Assembly (NCBI GenBank): GCA_963803085.1
Contig: CAWDLE010000021.1
Span: 243,730-307,729 of the forward strand
DNA: 64,000 nt
Direction of reading: 5' to 3'
DNA from: JACVRW01 sp963803085
Lineage (GTDB): Bacteria; Actinomycetota; Thermoleophilia; Solirubrobacterales; Thermoleophilaceae
Shown here: piece by piece, positions 47,737-59,296 of the stretch
Layout of the letters: every line of letters starts with the position of its first letter
How positions within the stretch are numbered: the first letter of the stretch is position 1
Program-made: the position numbers and the translations under genes
Notes under the pieces: generated by a model
What the model was told of the DNA's origin: nothing
The model's database searches: none
Seen by the model: the letters and a program-made list of their open reading frames with translations, nothing else

Positions 47737-48776
47737 AGCGGCGTAAAGGCGGGCGGGATCCCGGTCATTCGGCGCCAGCGCAGCGCGCGCCGCAGTTCCG
47801 CTCGCGCGAGCGGGTGCGTGGACAGCCGGAACTCCCGCTTCAACAGGGCCGACTGGTAGTAGACGGCCATCCGCACGCGCCGGTGGAAGCGCAGGAACTT
47901 AAAGAACTGCCGGACGAACGCCGGGTCGTCGCGGCCCCAGATGCCCCATTCGGTGAACGCGAACGGCTTGTGGCGCCACAGCACGTAGCGGTAGAAGCGG
48001 ACCATCGCCGAGCTCGCCTTGTATTGGGAGTACCAGGTGGTGCCGACCCAGTCGACGTAGCGGGATCCCGGCCAGAAAAAGCGCGGATGGTTCTTGGGGA
48101 TCTCGGGGTTGCCGAACGAGAGCGGGACCCACATCAGCGCCACCAGCGTGCGCTGCAGCACCGTCTCGCGCGTTTGGACAGGCGGCATGCCGAGTCGGCG
48201 CAGGGTGCGGTTCATGGCCGCAATCTCCCCGCCCCGCACGATCAGCGCGATGCGCCGCCACGCCTTGAGGAACTGGCGCACAGACTTTGCGGGACCGCGC
48301 GACGAGCCGTCCAGGTTGTACGGCGCGTACGAGTTGTTGCCGTTGTTCATCTCGGACAGCGGGCGCAAGAACGTCACCTGGCCGTGCTCCGCGAGCGCCT
48401 TGTTGAGGCCGACCAGGAAGTCATCGCCACGTCCCTGCGCGAGGTCGCGGGGAGTGAGGCCGGTGTCCTCGGGGGCCACCGACAGCATCGCCGCGGTCTG
48501 CTCGGCGCGCGCGTCCGCCAGGCGAAACGACAGCCAGTGGAAGGCCGAGTCGCTCGCGTTCCACGAGATGAAGTAGTTGAAGACCGCGGGATGCTTCCCG
48601 GACTGCTGCTCGAAATCCATGATGTGTGCCCGGCTGTAGCCGCCCTGGCCGCCCCAGTAGATCTTGCCCCCTGGTGGGGCGTAGGGCGGGGCGTTCATGG
48701 GACTCCCGGCCATTGCGGCGCCCGGAACCAGAGCGAGTGCCAGCACGGCTGCTGCGAGGGCCAGAAGCGAGCGCAC
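47733..48776 (-). CDS. Secreted GH26-like glycoside hydrolase
   Basis: A 347-residue exported protein resembling GH26 beta-mannanase-type TIM barrels. The signal peptide RSLLALAAAVLALALVPGAA precedes IYWGGQGGYSRAHIMDFEQQ. The proposed acid/base Glu is in FLRPLSEMNNGNNSYAPYN, and the nucleophile Glu in PFAFTEWGIWGRDD. It likely cleaves a polysaccharide outside the cell; specificity is not assignable. The GTG at 48776 follows minus-strand TAGGCT (48783-48788) by 6 nt. The stop is shared with the GGDEF gene in CTAG. Confidence 0.78.
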   Translation of the reverse strand: MRSLLALAAAVLALALVPGAAMAGSPMNAPPYAPPGGKIYWGGQGGYSRAHIMDFEQQSGKHPAVFNYFISWNASDSAFHWLSFRLADARAEQTAAMLSVAPEDTGLTPRDLAQGRGDDFLVGLNKALAEHGQVTFLRPLSEMNNGNNSYAPYNLDGSSRGPAKSVRQFLKAWRRIALIVRGGEIAAMNRTLRRLGMPPVQTRETVLQRTLVALMWVPLSFGNPEIPKNHPRFFWPGSRYVDWVGTTWYSQYKASSAMVRFYRYVLWRHKPFAFTEWGIWGRDDPAFVRQFFKFLRFHRRVRMAVYYQSALLKREFRLSTHPLARAELRRALRWRRMTGIPPAFTPL

Positions 48777-48930
48777 GGGGCGAGCCTAACGTCCGATCCG
48801 GCGACCGACGGCGATCCGGGCGAGCTGATCAGCGGAGCCGCGGTGATGGAGTCCGGCGTGGTGGGTTCGATGACCGCGCTGCCTTAGCCGGCTACGGCGC
48901 GGCGACGGCGTTCGACCAGTGTGTGCTTGC

Positions 48931-49359
48931 ATGAGCGGGGTGCGTACGAACTCCGAGCTGCTCCTCGCCGGGTACGACGCCTGGAACCGTGACGACTGCG
49001 AGGCGTGGCTGGAGCTTCTGGAACCGGATGCGGAGATCAGCACCTCGGGTGTCTTCCCCGACCTGTCCGCGGTCTACCGCGGTCACGGCGAGGCCACGAG
49101 GTTCTGGCGCCAGCTGCACGCTCCGTGGGAGACGTTCCGCATCGATGTGGAGCACGTGGGGGACGAGGGCGACTGCGCGCTGGCGGCGATCCGGTTCCGC
49201 GCCAAGGGAGTGGACAGCGGCATCGAGGTCGACATGCGCTTCGGGATGGGGATCCGGGTACGCGACGGACTGGCCACAGACATGGTCAACCGCCGCACGC
49301 TCGAGGAGGCGCGCGAGGCGCTGCGCCCGAAGCGGCCGGCGACGGCCAGCGCCCAGTGA
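48931..49359 (+). CDS. SnoaL-like protein
   Basis: A 142-residue SnoaL/NTF2-like protein: LLAGYDAWNRDDCEAWLELL, EPDAEISTSGVFPDL, YRGHGEATRFWRQLHAPW and RFGMGIRVRDGLATDM. The fold binds small hydrophobic ligands; the ligand is unknown. The ATG at 48931 is 8 nt after a weak -10 CAGTGT (48917-48922); an in-frame GTG at 48919 is less likely. It stands alone between the GH26-like gene and the atp operon. Confidence 0.72.
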   Translation: MSGVRTNSELLLAGYDAWNRDDCEAWLELLEPDAEISTSGVFPDLSAVYRGHGEATRFWRQLHAPWETFRIDVEHVGDEGDCALAAIRFRAKGVDSGIEVDMRFGMGIRVRDGLATDMVNRRTLEEAREALRPKRPATASAQ

Positions 49360-49376
49360 TAGGCCGCGAGCCAAGT

Positions 49377-49415
49377 GTCACAAAGTAGTCACAAAGTCCT
49401 CCGCTCATATAGGCT
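49377..49415 (+). promoter_or_regulatory. Promoter region of the ATP synthase operon
   Basis: GTCACAAAGTA occurs twice in direct repeat (49377-49398, second copy GTCACAAAGTC). A -10-like TAGGCT, within TATAGGCT, lies at 49410-49415; the second repeat supplies a possible -35 GTCACA (49388-49393). A start near 49423 gives a leader of about 53 nt before atpI. Confidence 0.45.
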
Positions 49416-49475
49416 TCGGCGCCCCGGGTAGAGAGCACAGATGCGCCGCCCGCCCCGCGCTCCCCCGGAAACCTC

Positions 49476-49871
49476 TTGAGCACCCACGCTTTGAAAGCAT
49501 CCGATACCCCCATGCCGCTGCGCATGATGCGGTACCTCGACCTTGCGCTGCTCGCGCTCGCCCTGCCGATCTTCATCGCGGCGGATCTGCCCCTGCTCGG
49601 ATGGGTCGGCGCGGCGGTCGGCTGGCTCACCCAGCGCGGGGTTCAGATGCTGATCGAGAAGCAGGCCCGCGCGTCTGACGACCCGCGCACGGTGGCCGGC
49701 CTGCTCACCGGTTCGATGATCGCCCGCGGCTGGATCGTGGCCGGCTCGATCTTCGTGGTCGGGCTGTCCGACCGCGAGGCCGGGCTCTCTGCCGCCATCC
49801 TCTCGATCACCCTCTTCACCTTCTACTTCACGGGCCAGCTGATCGGCCGCCCGTTCGAGGAGCGCCGGTGA
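49476..49871 (+). CDS. AtpI-like membrane protein of the ATP synthase operon
   Basis: A 131-residue hydrophobic protein at the AtpI position. Four hydrophobic segments are visible, including YLDLALLALALPIFIAADL and LSAAILSITLFTFYFTGQL. Sequence similarity to AtpI is weak, so the name rests on context: first gene of the atp operon and 4-nt overlap with atpB (GTGA). AtpI assists assembly of the c-ring or magnesium supply. The start appears to be TTG at 49476, without a strong ribosome-binding site; the ATG at 49512 is an alternative. Confidence 0.6.
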   Translation: MSTHALKASDTPMPLRMMRYLDLALLALALPIFIAADLPLLGWVGAAVGWLTQRGVQMLIEKQARASDDPRTVAGLLTGSMIARGWIVAGSIFVVGLSDREAGLSAAILSITLFTFYFTGQLIGRPFEERR

Positions 49872-50767
49872 GCCGCCGCGGCAAGATCCTCCTGGGTGTC
49901 TTCATCTGGCTGGGCGGCGCCATCGCGCTCTACGGCATCTTCGGCAGCGACGGCAAGAACGAGGACTTCAAGCCCCAGAACGAGTTCAAGCTCGACCCCT
50001 GGGTCGAGCTGAAGATCGGCGGCATCGACCTGTCGATCAACAAGGCGGTCCTCTACGTCTTCCTCGCGTGCGCGATCACCGCCGGCACCATGATCTGGGT
50101 CGCCAAGCGCATGCAGGACCGCCCGAACCGCGTTCAGACGCTCATCGAGGGCGCGTACGACCTCACCTACACCCAGATCGCCAGGGGCAATATGCCCAGC
50201 GCGACGGCCGCGAGGTACTTCCCCTTCGTCGCCACGCTGTTCTTCTTCATCTGGTTCTCGAACATGCTCGGCTACATCCCGCTGCCGACGAACACGCACG
50301 AGACGGTCGACATCTTCGGCTTCGCCCTCCCGGCGTTCGCCCTCTACGCGGCCACCGCGAACCTCTCGATTCCGCTCGCCCTCACGCTCGTCGTCTGGGG
50401 CGGCTACCAGATCGAGGGCATCCGCCAGCACGGGATTCGCGGTCACCTCAAGGGCTGGCTCCCCGCGGGCGTGTCCGGCGCCGCCGCCGTCCCGATCTTC
50501 TTCATCGAGGTGATCTCGCAGTTCATGCGGATCATCTCGCTGTCAGTCCGACTGTTCGCCAACATCCTCGCCGGCCACCTGCTGATCCTGTTCATGGCCG
50601 GCGGGCTCGCGGTGCTGCTCGGCATCACGGCGCTCGGCTGGATCACGCTGCCGATCGCGATCGCCTTCTTCATGCTGGAGGTCGGCCTGATCGCAACGCT
50701 TCAGGCTTTCATCTTCGCGACGCTCACATCCATCTACTTCGGCGAGGCAAGCGCCGGAGGCCATTAG
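49868..50767 (+). CDS. atpB: F0F1 ATP synthase subunit a
   Basis: A 299-residue F0 subunit a forming the proton half-channels. The essential arginine is in ISLSVRLFANILAGHLLILF; FFFIWFSNMLGYIPLPTNT and FMLEVGLIATLQAFIFATL are typical. An N-terminal extension of about 60 residues includes one extra hydrophobic segment. The GTG start overlaps the preceding gene. AGGAGG within its last codons serves atpE. Confidence 0.95.
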   Translation: MSRRGKILLGVFIWLGGAIALYGIFGSDGKNEDFKPQNEFKLDPWVELKIGGIDLSINKAVLYVFLACAITAGTMIWVAKRMQDRPNRVQTLIEGAYDLTYTQIARGNMPSATAARYFPFVATLFFFIWFSNMLGYIPLPTNTHETVDIFGFALPAFALYAATANLSIPLALTLVVWGGYQIEGIRQHGIRGHLKGWLPAGVSGAAAVPIFFIEVISQFMRIISLSVRLFANILAGHLLILFMAGGLAVLLGITALGWITLPIAIAFFMLEVGLIATLQAFIFATLTSIYFGEASAGGH

Positions 50768-50775
50768 GAGGTCCC

Positions 50776-51042
50776 ATGGATCTTGCAGTCCTGATTCCAA
50801 TCGCACAGGCAGCCGACCCGACTGACGGCCTGAAGGCGATCGCCCTCGGCGTAGGAGCCGGCCTGGGCACGATTGGCCCCGGCATCGGCGTTGGCTACAT
50901 CTTCGGCAAGGTGATCGAGTCGGTCACCCGTCAGCCCGAGATGCGCGAGGAGATCACGAGCATCCAGTGGCTCGGCTTCGCCCTCACCGAGGCCATCGTG
51001 TTCTACGCGTTCATCTTCGGCCTGATCGCCTTCTTCCTCTAG
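50776..51042 (+). CDS. atpE: F0F1 ATP synthase subunit c
   Basis: An 88-residue c-ring subunit with two helices. The glycine-rich first helix reads ALGVGAGLGTIGPGIGVGYI, the polar loop is RQPEMREE, and the proton-binding carboxylate is Glu in FALTEAIVFYAFIFGL. There is no sodium-type Q...ES signature, so proton coupling is expected. AGGAGG lies 5 nt before the ATG. Its stop directly abuts the atpF GTG. Confidence 0.96.
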   Translation: MDLAVLIPIAQAADPTDGLKAIALGVGAGLGTIGPGIGVGYIFGKVIESVTRQPEMREEITSIQWLGFALTEAIVFYAFIFGLIAFFL

Positions 51043-51624
51043 GTGGGCGCGCTAGGCAACATGCTCGTCCTCGCCCAGGCCGAAAGCGAAGACAGCGGCG
51101 GCAGCTTCCTCGTCAGCCCGAGCCTCGGGCTGATGATCTGGACGCTGCTCGCCTTCGGCATCACGCTTTACCTGCTGAACAAGCTCGCGTTCCCGAGGAT
51201 CGCGGAGGCTCTCGACAAGCGCCGCGTGGCCATCGAGGAGTCGATCCAGGCAGCGCAGCGTGCCAAGCAGGAGGCCGACGAGCTGCTCGAGGAGTACCGC
51301 GCACGGCTGCGTGAGGCTCGCGAGCAGGCGGAGGACATCGTCGCGCGTTCACGCAAGGCGGCGGAGAACGTGGCCGACGAGACCAAGGCGCAGGCCACCA
51401 AGCAGCGCGAGGAGCTGCTGGCGGGCGCGCGCCGCGACATCGAGCAGGAGACGCGCCGGGCGCTCGAGGAGCTGCGCAAGGACGTGGCGGACCTCACCGT
51501 GATGGCCACCGAGAAGATCACGCGCAAGTCGCTCAACGAGGAGGACCACCGCCGCCTGATCGAGGAGGCGCTCAGCGAGGTCGACTTCTCCGAGCTCGCC
51601 GGGACGGAAGGAAACGGCCGCTAG
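51043..51624 (+). CDS. atpF: F0F1 ATP synthase subunit b
   Basis: A 193-residue peripheral-stalk subunit. One N-terminal TM helix (SLGLMIWTLLAFGITLYLLN) is followed by a long charged coiled coil (KRRVAIEESIQAAQRAKQEA onward). The annotated start is GTG directly after the atpE stop; ATG at 51061 is also possible. The gene sits in canonical order between atpE and atpH. Confidence 0.94.
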   Translation: MGALGNMLVLAQAESEDSGGSFLVSPSLGLMIWTLLAFGITLYLLNKLAFPRIAEALDKRRVAIEESIQAAQRAKQEADELLEEYRARLREAREQAEDIVARSRKAAENVADETKAQATKQREELLAGARRDIEQETRRALEELRKDVADLTVMATEKITRKSLNEEDHRRLIEEALSEVDFSELAGTEGNGR

Positions 51625-51627
51625 CCC

Positions 51628-52161
51628 ATGGAGGAGATCGCCGAGGTCTACGCACGCTCGCTGTTCGAGGTCGCCAAGGAGCACGACGTGCTCGACCGCG
51701 TGCACGACGAGATCGGCGAGTTCGCGGAGGCGCTCGACGAGGACCGCACGCTCCAGGTATTCCTGTTCTCGCCCTACTTCTCGTCCGAGGAGAAGCGGGA
51801 CGGCGTGCGTAAGATCGTGACCGACGCCGACGAGCGATTCGTGAACTTCCTGGAGCTGCTCGCGGAGCGCCACCGGATGCCGGTGCTGTTCCGCATCAGG
51901 CGCGAGTTCGACTCGCTATGGGCGGAGGAGAACAAGCTCCTTCCGGTGACCGTGACGAGCGCGATCGAGCTGGACGAGGGACTCGTGAAGGACATCGGCA
52001 AGCGCATCGAGGAGCAGACCGACCGGACGGTCGAGCTGTCCTCAAAAGTGGACCCCGACGTGCTCGGTGGTCTGAAGGTCCAGGTCGGCAACATGGTCTT
52101 GGACGGCACCGTTCGCAACAGACTTGAACGACTACGCAAACAGGTGGCCAAGGCCACCTAA
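51628..52161 (+). CDS. atpH: F0F1 ATP synthase subunit delta
   Basis: A 177-residue OSCP/delta subunit joining the peripheral stalk to F1. Begins MEEIAEVYARSLFEVAKEHD; the C-terminal conserved part is DPDVLGGLKVQVGNMVLDGT followed by VRNRLERLRKQ. GGAAACGG is a weak ribosome-binding site, 3 nt after atpF. Confidence 0.94.
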   Translation: MEEIAEVYARSLFEVAKEHDVLDRVHDEIGEFAEALDEDRTLQVFLFSPYFSSEEKRDGVRKIVTDADERFVNFLELLAERHRMPVLFRIRREFDSLWAEENKLLPVTVTSAIELDEGLVKDIGKRIEEQTDRTVELSSKVDPDVLGGLKVQVGNMVLDGTVRNRLERLRKQVAKAT

Positions 52162-52173
52162 GGAGACTCAGAC

Positions 52174-53868
<1,695 letters not shown>

Positions 53869-53923
53869 TGCTCGGTCCCCGGCCCCCGCACCCACGGATG
53901 ACGCGCGATACCTTCGCTGGATC

Positions 53924-53977
53924 GGCGTCCTCGGGCTCGCCAATGCATCTTGCATTGGCGTCGCCCTGCGTCCTTGC
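53924..53977 (+). repeat. Dispersed hairpin element, copy 2, inside the atp operon
   Basis: GGCGTCCTCG, then a 10-bp hairpin CGCCAATGCA-TCT-TGCATTGGCG (53938-53960), then TCGCCCTGCGTCCTTGC. Flanks match copy 1 at 29938; the stem sequence differs but stays fully paired. It lies in the 163-bp atpA-atpG gap (53869-54031), which holds no gene that I can see. Confidence 0.65.
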
Positions 53978-54031
53978 CCAGCTTGGTCTCGCGCGCCCCC
54001 GCAGGCACGCGGGCCAGAGACCGAACATCTA

Positions 54032-54955
54032 ATGGCGAACCTGAAGGACATCCGGGGCCGCATTTCGTCGGTCAAGAACATCCGCAAGATCACCCGCGCG
54101 ATGGAGATGGTCGCCGCGGCGCGACTGCGCCGCGCGGAACAGCGGATCGAGCACCTGCGCCCGTACGCCGACGCGCTCCGGCGTATGACCGCGCGCGCGG
54201 CGCAGGCCGCCGACAACATCCCCAACCTGCCGATCCTGCAGGAGAAGGATGAGGTCAACACCGTCGGGGTCCTCCTGATCACCGGCGACCGCGGGCTCGC
54301 CGGCCCGTTCAATTCGCAGATCATCCGGGCGGGCAACCGCCGGCTCCGCGAGTTGGAGAATGAGGGCAAGCAGGTGCTCTGGTACGCCGTCGGGCGCCGG
54401 GGCGTCTCGTCGCTCCAGTTCCGGAACTTCGACCTTGACGCCTCATGGACGGGCTTCACCGACAGGCCTGCGTTCTCCGATGCCCGCCGGGTGGCCGACG
54501 GGCTCGTATCCGCGTATGTGGACGACAAGGTCGACCGCGTCGAGGTCTTCTACAACGGCTATATCTCCCCGGTGAACCAGGAGGTTCGCCACGAGACGCT
54601 GCTGCCGCTGCAGCAGGCCGACGTGATCGAGGACGACGACCCCGAGCGCGACGAGGGCGAGAACCGAGATAACGAGGACGAGCACCTCCACGACCGCGCG
54701 CTCTGGATCTACGAGCCGGACGCGGAGGAGATCCTCGCCCGGCTGGTGCCGGACTACGTCGAGATCTCGATCTACCGGGCGATGCTCGAGTCAACCGCTT
54801 CGGAGCACGGCGCCCGCATGAGCGCCATGCGCAGCGCTTCAGACAACGCAGCAGATTTGATCGACGACCTCACTCTCGCCGCGAACCGCCAACGTCAGGC
54901 GGAGATCACGCAGGAGATCATGGAGGTCGTCGCTGGGGCCGAAGGACTTCGTTAG
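54032..54955 (+). CDS. atpG: F0F1 ATP synthase subunit gamma
   Basis: A 307-residue rotor subunit. The conserved N-terminus is DIRGRISSVKNIRKITRAME followed by MVAAARLRRAE; LLITGDRGLAGPFNSQIIRA is internal; the C-terminus SEHGARMSAMRSASDNAADL followed by NRQRQAEITQEIMEVV is typical. An acidic insertion of about 22 residues (VIEDDDPERDEGENRDNEDE) lies before the YEPDAEEIL segment. No strong ribosome-binding site precedes the ATG. Confidence 0.95.
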   Translation: MANLKDIRGRISSVKNIRKITRAMEMVAAARLRRAEQRIEHLRPYADALRRMTARAAQAADNIPNLPILQEKDEVNTVGVLLITGDRGLAGPFNSQIIRAGNRRLRELENEGKQVLWYAVGRRGVSSLQFRNFDLDASWTGFTDRPAFSDARRVADGLVSAYVDDKVDRVEVFYNGYISPVNQEVRHETLLPLQQADVIEDDDPERDEGENRDNEDEHLHDRALWIYEPDAEEILARLVPDYVEISIYRAMLESTASEHGARMSAMRSASDNAADLIDDLTLAANRQRQAEITQEIMEVVAGAEGLR

Positions 54956-54967
54956 CCAAGGAGAAGA

Positions 54968-56533
<1,566 letters not shown>

Positions 56534-56941
56534 ATGGCCTCGTCCTTCATGGTCGAGGTCCTGACGCCCGAGGGCCAGGTCTTCGCCGACGAGGTGGAGC
56601 TGCTCTCCACGCGCACCACGACCGGCTCGATCGGCATCAAGGCGCGCCACGCGCCGCTGATGGCGATCCTCGAGCCGACGGAGCTGCGGCTCTACAAGTC
56701 GGACTCCGACATCGTCCGCTTCGCCCAGGGCGAGGGCTACCTGCAGGTGGCCGACAACCGAGCGCTCGTTCTCGTCGAGGAGGCAATCGCCCCCGACGAC
56801 ATCGACCGAAGCGCATTCGAGTCCCGCCTGAAGGAAGCGCAGGAGGCGCTCGAGCGCGCGGAGGACGACTCAGAGGAGAAGGCCCGCGCGGAGCGCGAGG
56901 TGAAGCGCTACGAAGCCTTCCTCCAGGTCGGCCAGGGCTAG
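56534..56941 (+). CDS. atpC: F0F1 ATP synthase subunit epsilon
   Basis: A 135-residue epsilon subunit, the F1 regulatory rotor component: FMVEVLTPEGQVFADEVELL, GSIGIKARHAPLMAILEPTE and the C-terminal helical hairpin LKEAQEALERAEDDSEEKAR. It starts at the base after the atpD stop, so initiation probably depends on ribosomes finishing atpD. Last gene of the operon. Confidence 0.93.
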   Translation: MASSFMVEVLTPEGQVFADEVELLSTRTTTGSIGIKARHAPLMAILEPTELRLYKSDSDIVRFAQGEGYLQVADNRALVLVEEAIAPDDIDRSAFESRLKEAQEALERAEDDSEEKARAEREVKRYEAFLQVGQG

Positions 56942-56948
56942 CCGGCCA

Positions 56949-56976
56949 AGCGCGGACGCCCGAAGGCGCCCGCGCT
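56949..56976. terminator. Terminator hairpin after the atp operon
   Basis: AGCGCGG (56949-56955) pairs with CCGCGCT (56970-56976), continued after one mismatch by CGCC/GGCG around a CGAA tetraloop. It lies between convergent atpC and the nuclease gene, so it can act in both directions. No T-tract. Confidence 0.65.
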
Positions 56977-56991
56977 CTGCTCAGCGTCTCG

Positions 56992-58077
56992 CTACTTAAG
57001 GCGGAGCGTCAGCACCACTCCGGCGTGGTCGGACGGCCAGAGGCCGTTCGCCGTGCGGTCCGACTGGCTCTTGCCCACGACCCTGCCCTTCAGGACCCGC
57101 AGTGCGGGCTTCGAGAAGATCAGGTCGATCCGATGGTCGAACGCGGCCGGCGTCGTGTCGGACATGTCCGAGTTGTCCAGGCAGCAGGAGTAGCCCGGGC
57201 CTCCTCCGCGGAGGCGCGGCCACAGGTCCACCAGCTTGAAGCTCTTGAGGACGTTCACGGCATCGGCGTCGGACTCGTTGCCCTGCGGGTCGGAGTTGAA
57301 ATCGCCGACCACGATCACGGGCTTACCCTTCACGCGCAGCGGCCCGCCGCGCGCGATGAGCTCAGCGGCCTGCGCGTTGCGCGGAGCGGCCGCGGCCGCC
57401 TCGAGATGCGTGTTCACGAAGCGGAACTTCTTGCCCTTGAGCTTCCCGTCGACGGCCGTCCAGCCGCGATTGCTCGTGAGAGTCCCCGCCGGCGTCGGTA
57501 CGCCGATGTCGGCCTCGTAGTTCTTGCTCAGGCGCTTCGTGATCTTCAGGTCGGGCCGCTTCTTCACGAGGATCACGTCGTGCATCGTGAGGCGCACGTC
57601 GTAGCCCTCGCGGAGCGGGGCCTCGATGTCGGCCTCGCGCTGGACGACGCCAACGCTGTACTTGAGGCCCTGCCGCGCGAGCTCGCGCCGGAGCGACTTG
57701 AGGAAGTCGTAGACGACCTGCGTGGCGGGCGTTGTGTTCCCGTCGGACTGGCCGTCGGGGCTGCGCCGCCAGATCGCGACCTCCTGAAGTCCGACCAGGT
57801 CCGGCTTGGCGCGCTTGACCTCGCGCGCGAGCAGCGCGGCGCGCGTGCCGACGAAGTCGGTCTTCTGGACCTCGGCCCAGAGCTCGCTGGTCCTCTGCTT
57901 GAACGTGTCGAGATCGGGGGAGCCGATCGGGTGGAAGATGTTCCCGCCGAGGTAGATGTTGCGGGTCATCACGGTGACGTTGACCTTCTTGGGCTTCTTG
58001 GGCTGAGCCTGAGCCGCGGGAGCCGCGACAGCGAGCGTCAGCACGAGCGCCAAGAGGATTCGAGTGGCTCGATACAT
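56992..58077 (-). CDS. Secreted endonuclease/exonuclease/phosphatase-family protein
   Basis: A 361-residue EEP-superfamily enzyme with a signal peptide (ATRILLALVLTLAVAAPAAQ). Catalytic and metal residues are in TVMTRNIYLGGN, LVGLQEVAIWR, FVNTHLEAAA, VIVVGDFNSDPQG and the terminal WPSDHAGVVLTLRLK. Extracellular nuclease, phosphodiesterase or lipase-like action is possible. The ATG at 58077 is 6 nt after minus-strand TAGGGT (58084-58089); the adjacent GTG at 58080 is an alternative. Confidence 0.82.
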   Translation of the reverse strand: MYRATRILLALVLTLAVAAPAAQAQPKKPKKVNVTVMTRNIYLGGNIFHPIGSPDLDTFKQRTSELWAEVQKTDFVGTRAALLAREVKRAKPDLVGLQEVAIWRRSPDGQSDGNTTPATQVVYDFLKSLRRELARQGLKYSVGVVQREADIEAPLREGYDVRLTMHDVILVKKRPDLKITKRLSKNYEADIGVPTPAGTLTSNRGWTAVDGKLKGKKFRFVNTHLEAAAAAPRNAQAAELIARGGPLRVKGKPVIVVGDFNSDPQGNESDADAVNVLKSFKLVDLWPRLRGGGPGYSCCLDNSDMSDTTPAAFDHRIDLIFSKPALRVLKGRVVGKSQSDRTANGLWPSDHAGVVLTLRLK

Positions 58078-58196
58078 CACGCCACCCTAGGGGAACAGGC
58101 TCAAGTCAAAGTTCAGGGATTCCCCCGTTGCCCGGCCGGGGACATCCGCACAGTCAAGAAGATCACGCTCAGGCTGAAGCGCCAGCGGCCCTGACT

Positions 58197-58349
58197 TCAA
58201 GCGCGGTTTCGTCGCAAGAGCCAGGCGGCCAGCGCTCCGAGCAGCAGCCCGATCTCGGGCGCGAGCGGGACGTCGGTGGCCAGGCTGACGATGATGCCGA
58301 GCGCCAGTCCGGTCACCGCTCCGATCGCAATGGCGGCTCCGATGCTCAT
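58197..58349 (-). CDS. Small hydrophobic protein (50 residues)
   Basis: A 50-residue protein, MSIGAAIAIGAVTGLALGII at the start and LGALAAWLLRRNRA at the end, with two hydrophobic segments around a short loop LATDVPLAPE. Function unknown. The ATG at 58349 is 7 nt after minus-strand TAGAGT (58357-58362), the same leaderless geometry as larger genes nearby, which is the main evidence that it is real. It lies between the secreted nuclease and the exonuclease III gene. Confidence 0.6.
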   Translation of the reverse strand: MSIGAAIAIGAVTGLALGIIVSLATDVPLAPEIGLLLGALAAWLLRRNRA

Positions 58350-58403
58350 GCGGGCGACTCTATTCCTCAGCTCTGCTTGGGACCTCCCGTTCTGAGAGGT
58401 GGG

Positions 58404-58409
58404 TACCGT
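58404..58409 (+). promoter_or_regulatory. -10 element (TACCGT) of the exonuclease III gene
   Basis: TACCGT ends 8 nt before the GTG at 58418. It is divergent from TAGAGT (58357-58362) of the small hydrophobic gene. Confidence 0.45.
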
Positions 58410-58417
58410 GAGGGGCC

Positions 58418-59281
58418 GTGCGCATCGCCACCTGGAACGTCAATTCGCTGAAGCAGCGCATGCCTCGGTTTCTGCCCTGGTTGGATGAGCGACGGCCGGA
58501 TGTCGTCTGCCTTCAGGAGACGAAGCTCGCTGACGACGCGCTCACCGAGCTACTCGGGGATGAGCTCGCCGATCGTGGCTATGAGGTCGCCGCTCACGGC
58601 GAGGCGACGTGGAATGGGGTGGCGATCCTGTCCACGGTTGGGCTTGAGGACGTGGTGCGAGGCTTCGAGGGTGAGCCGGGCTTTCCGCACCCTGAGGCGC
58701 GCGCGGTGTCGGCCACGTGCGCCGGGATCCGGGTCATCTCCGTCTACGTGCCGAACGGGCGCGAGCCGGGCTCGGACCATTACGACTACAAGCTCGCCTG
58801 GCTTGCCGCGCTCAAGGAGGTGGTCGCCAGCGGCCCCGAGGACACGGTCGTGTGTGGTGACGTGAACATCGCGCCCACCGACGAGGACGTGTTCGATCCG
58901 GAGGCCTACGTCGGCCAGACGCATGTGACGCCGCCGGAGCGGGAGGCGCTCGCCGAGCTACAGAAGCTCGGCCTCCATGACGTGATCCGTGACCGCTGGC
59001 CGAACGAGCGCGTCTTCTCCTACTGGGACTACCGCGCCGGGATGTTCCATCAGGACCTCGGCATGCGCATCGACCTGATCCTCGCGGGTGGGCCGGTGGC
59101 CGAACGGGTCAAGGCGGCGTGGATCGACCGGCAGGCCCGCAAGGGGAGCAAGCCGAGCGATCACGCCCCGGTAATCGTCGACCTGGACGAGGCGCCCGAC
59201 GGCGACATCGGCCCGGTGGTGCCGCCGCCGTCGGCCCCCAAGGTCACGCGTGGCAAGAAGAAACTGCCGCAGGCGCCATAA
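58418..59281 (+). CDS. xth: Exodeoxyribonuclease III
   Basis: A 287-residue ExoIII/AP endonuclease of base-excision repair. Motifs: RIATWNVNSLKQRMPRFLPW, VVCLQETKLADD, VVCGDVNIAPTDEDVFDPEA, YWDYRAGMFHQDLGMRIDLI and the catalytic KPSDHAPVIVDLDE. The C-terminus has an extra Pro/Lys tail. The GTG start is placed by TACCGT at 58404-58409. It converges with the LigD-type polymerase gene 15 bp away. Confidence 0.93.
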   Translation: MRIATWNVNSLKQRMPRFLPWLDERRPDVVCLQETKLADDALTELLGDELADRGYEVAAHGEATWNGVAILSTVGLEDVVRGFEGEPGFPHPEARAVSATCAGIRVISVYVPNGREPGSDHYDYKLAWLAALKEVVASGPEDTVVCGDVNIAPTDEDVFDPEAYVGQTHVTPPEREALAELQKLGLHDVIRDRWPNERVFSYWDYRAGMFHQDLGMRIDLILAGGPVAERVKAAWIDRQARKGSKPSDHAPVIVDLDEAPDGDIGPVVPPPSAPKVTRGKKKLPQAP

Positions 59282-59296
59282 GCCGAATCTGGGCGC

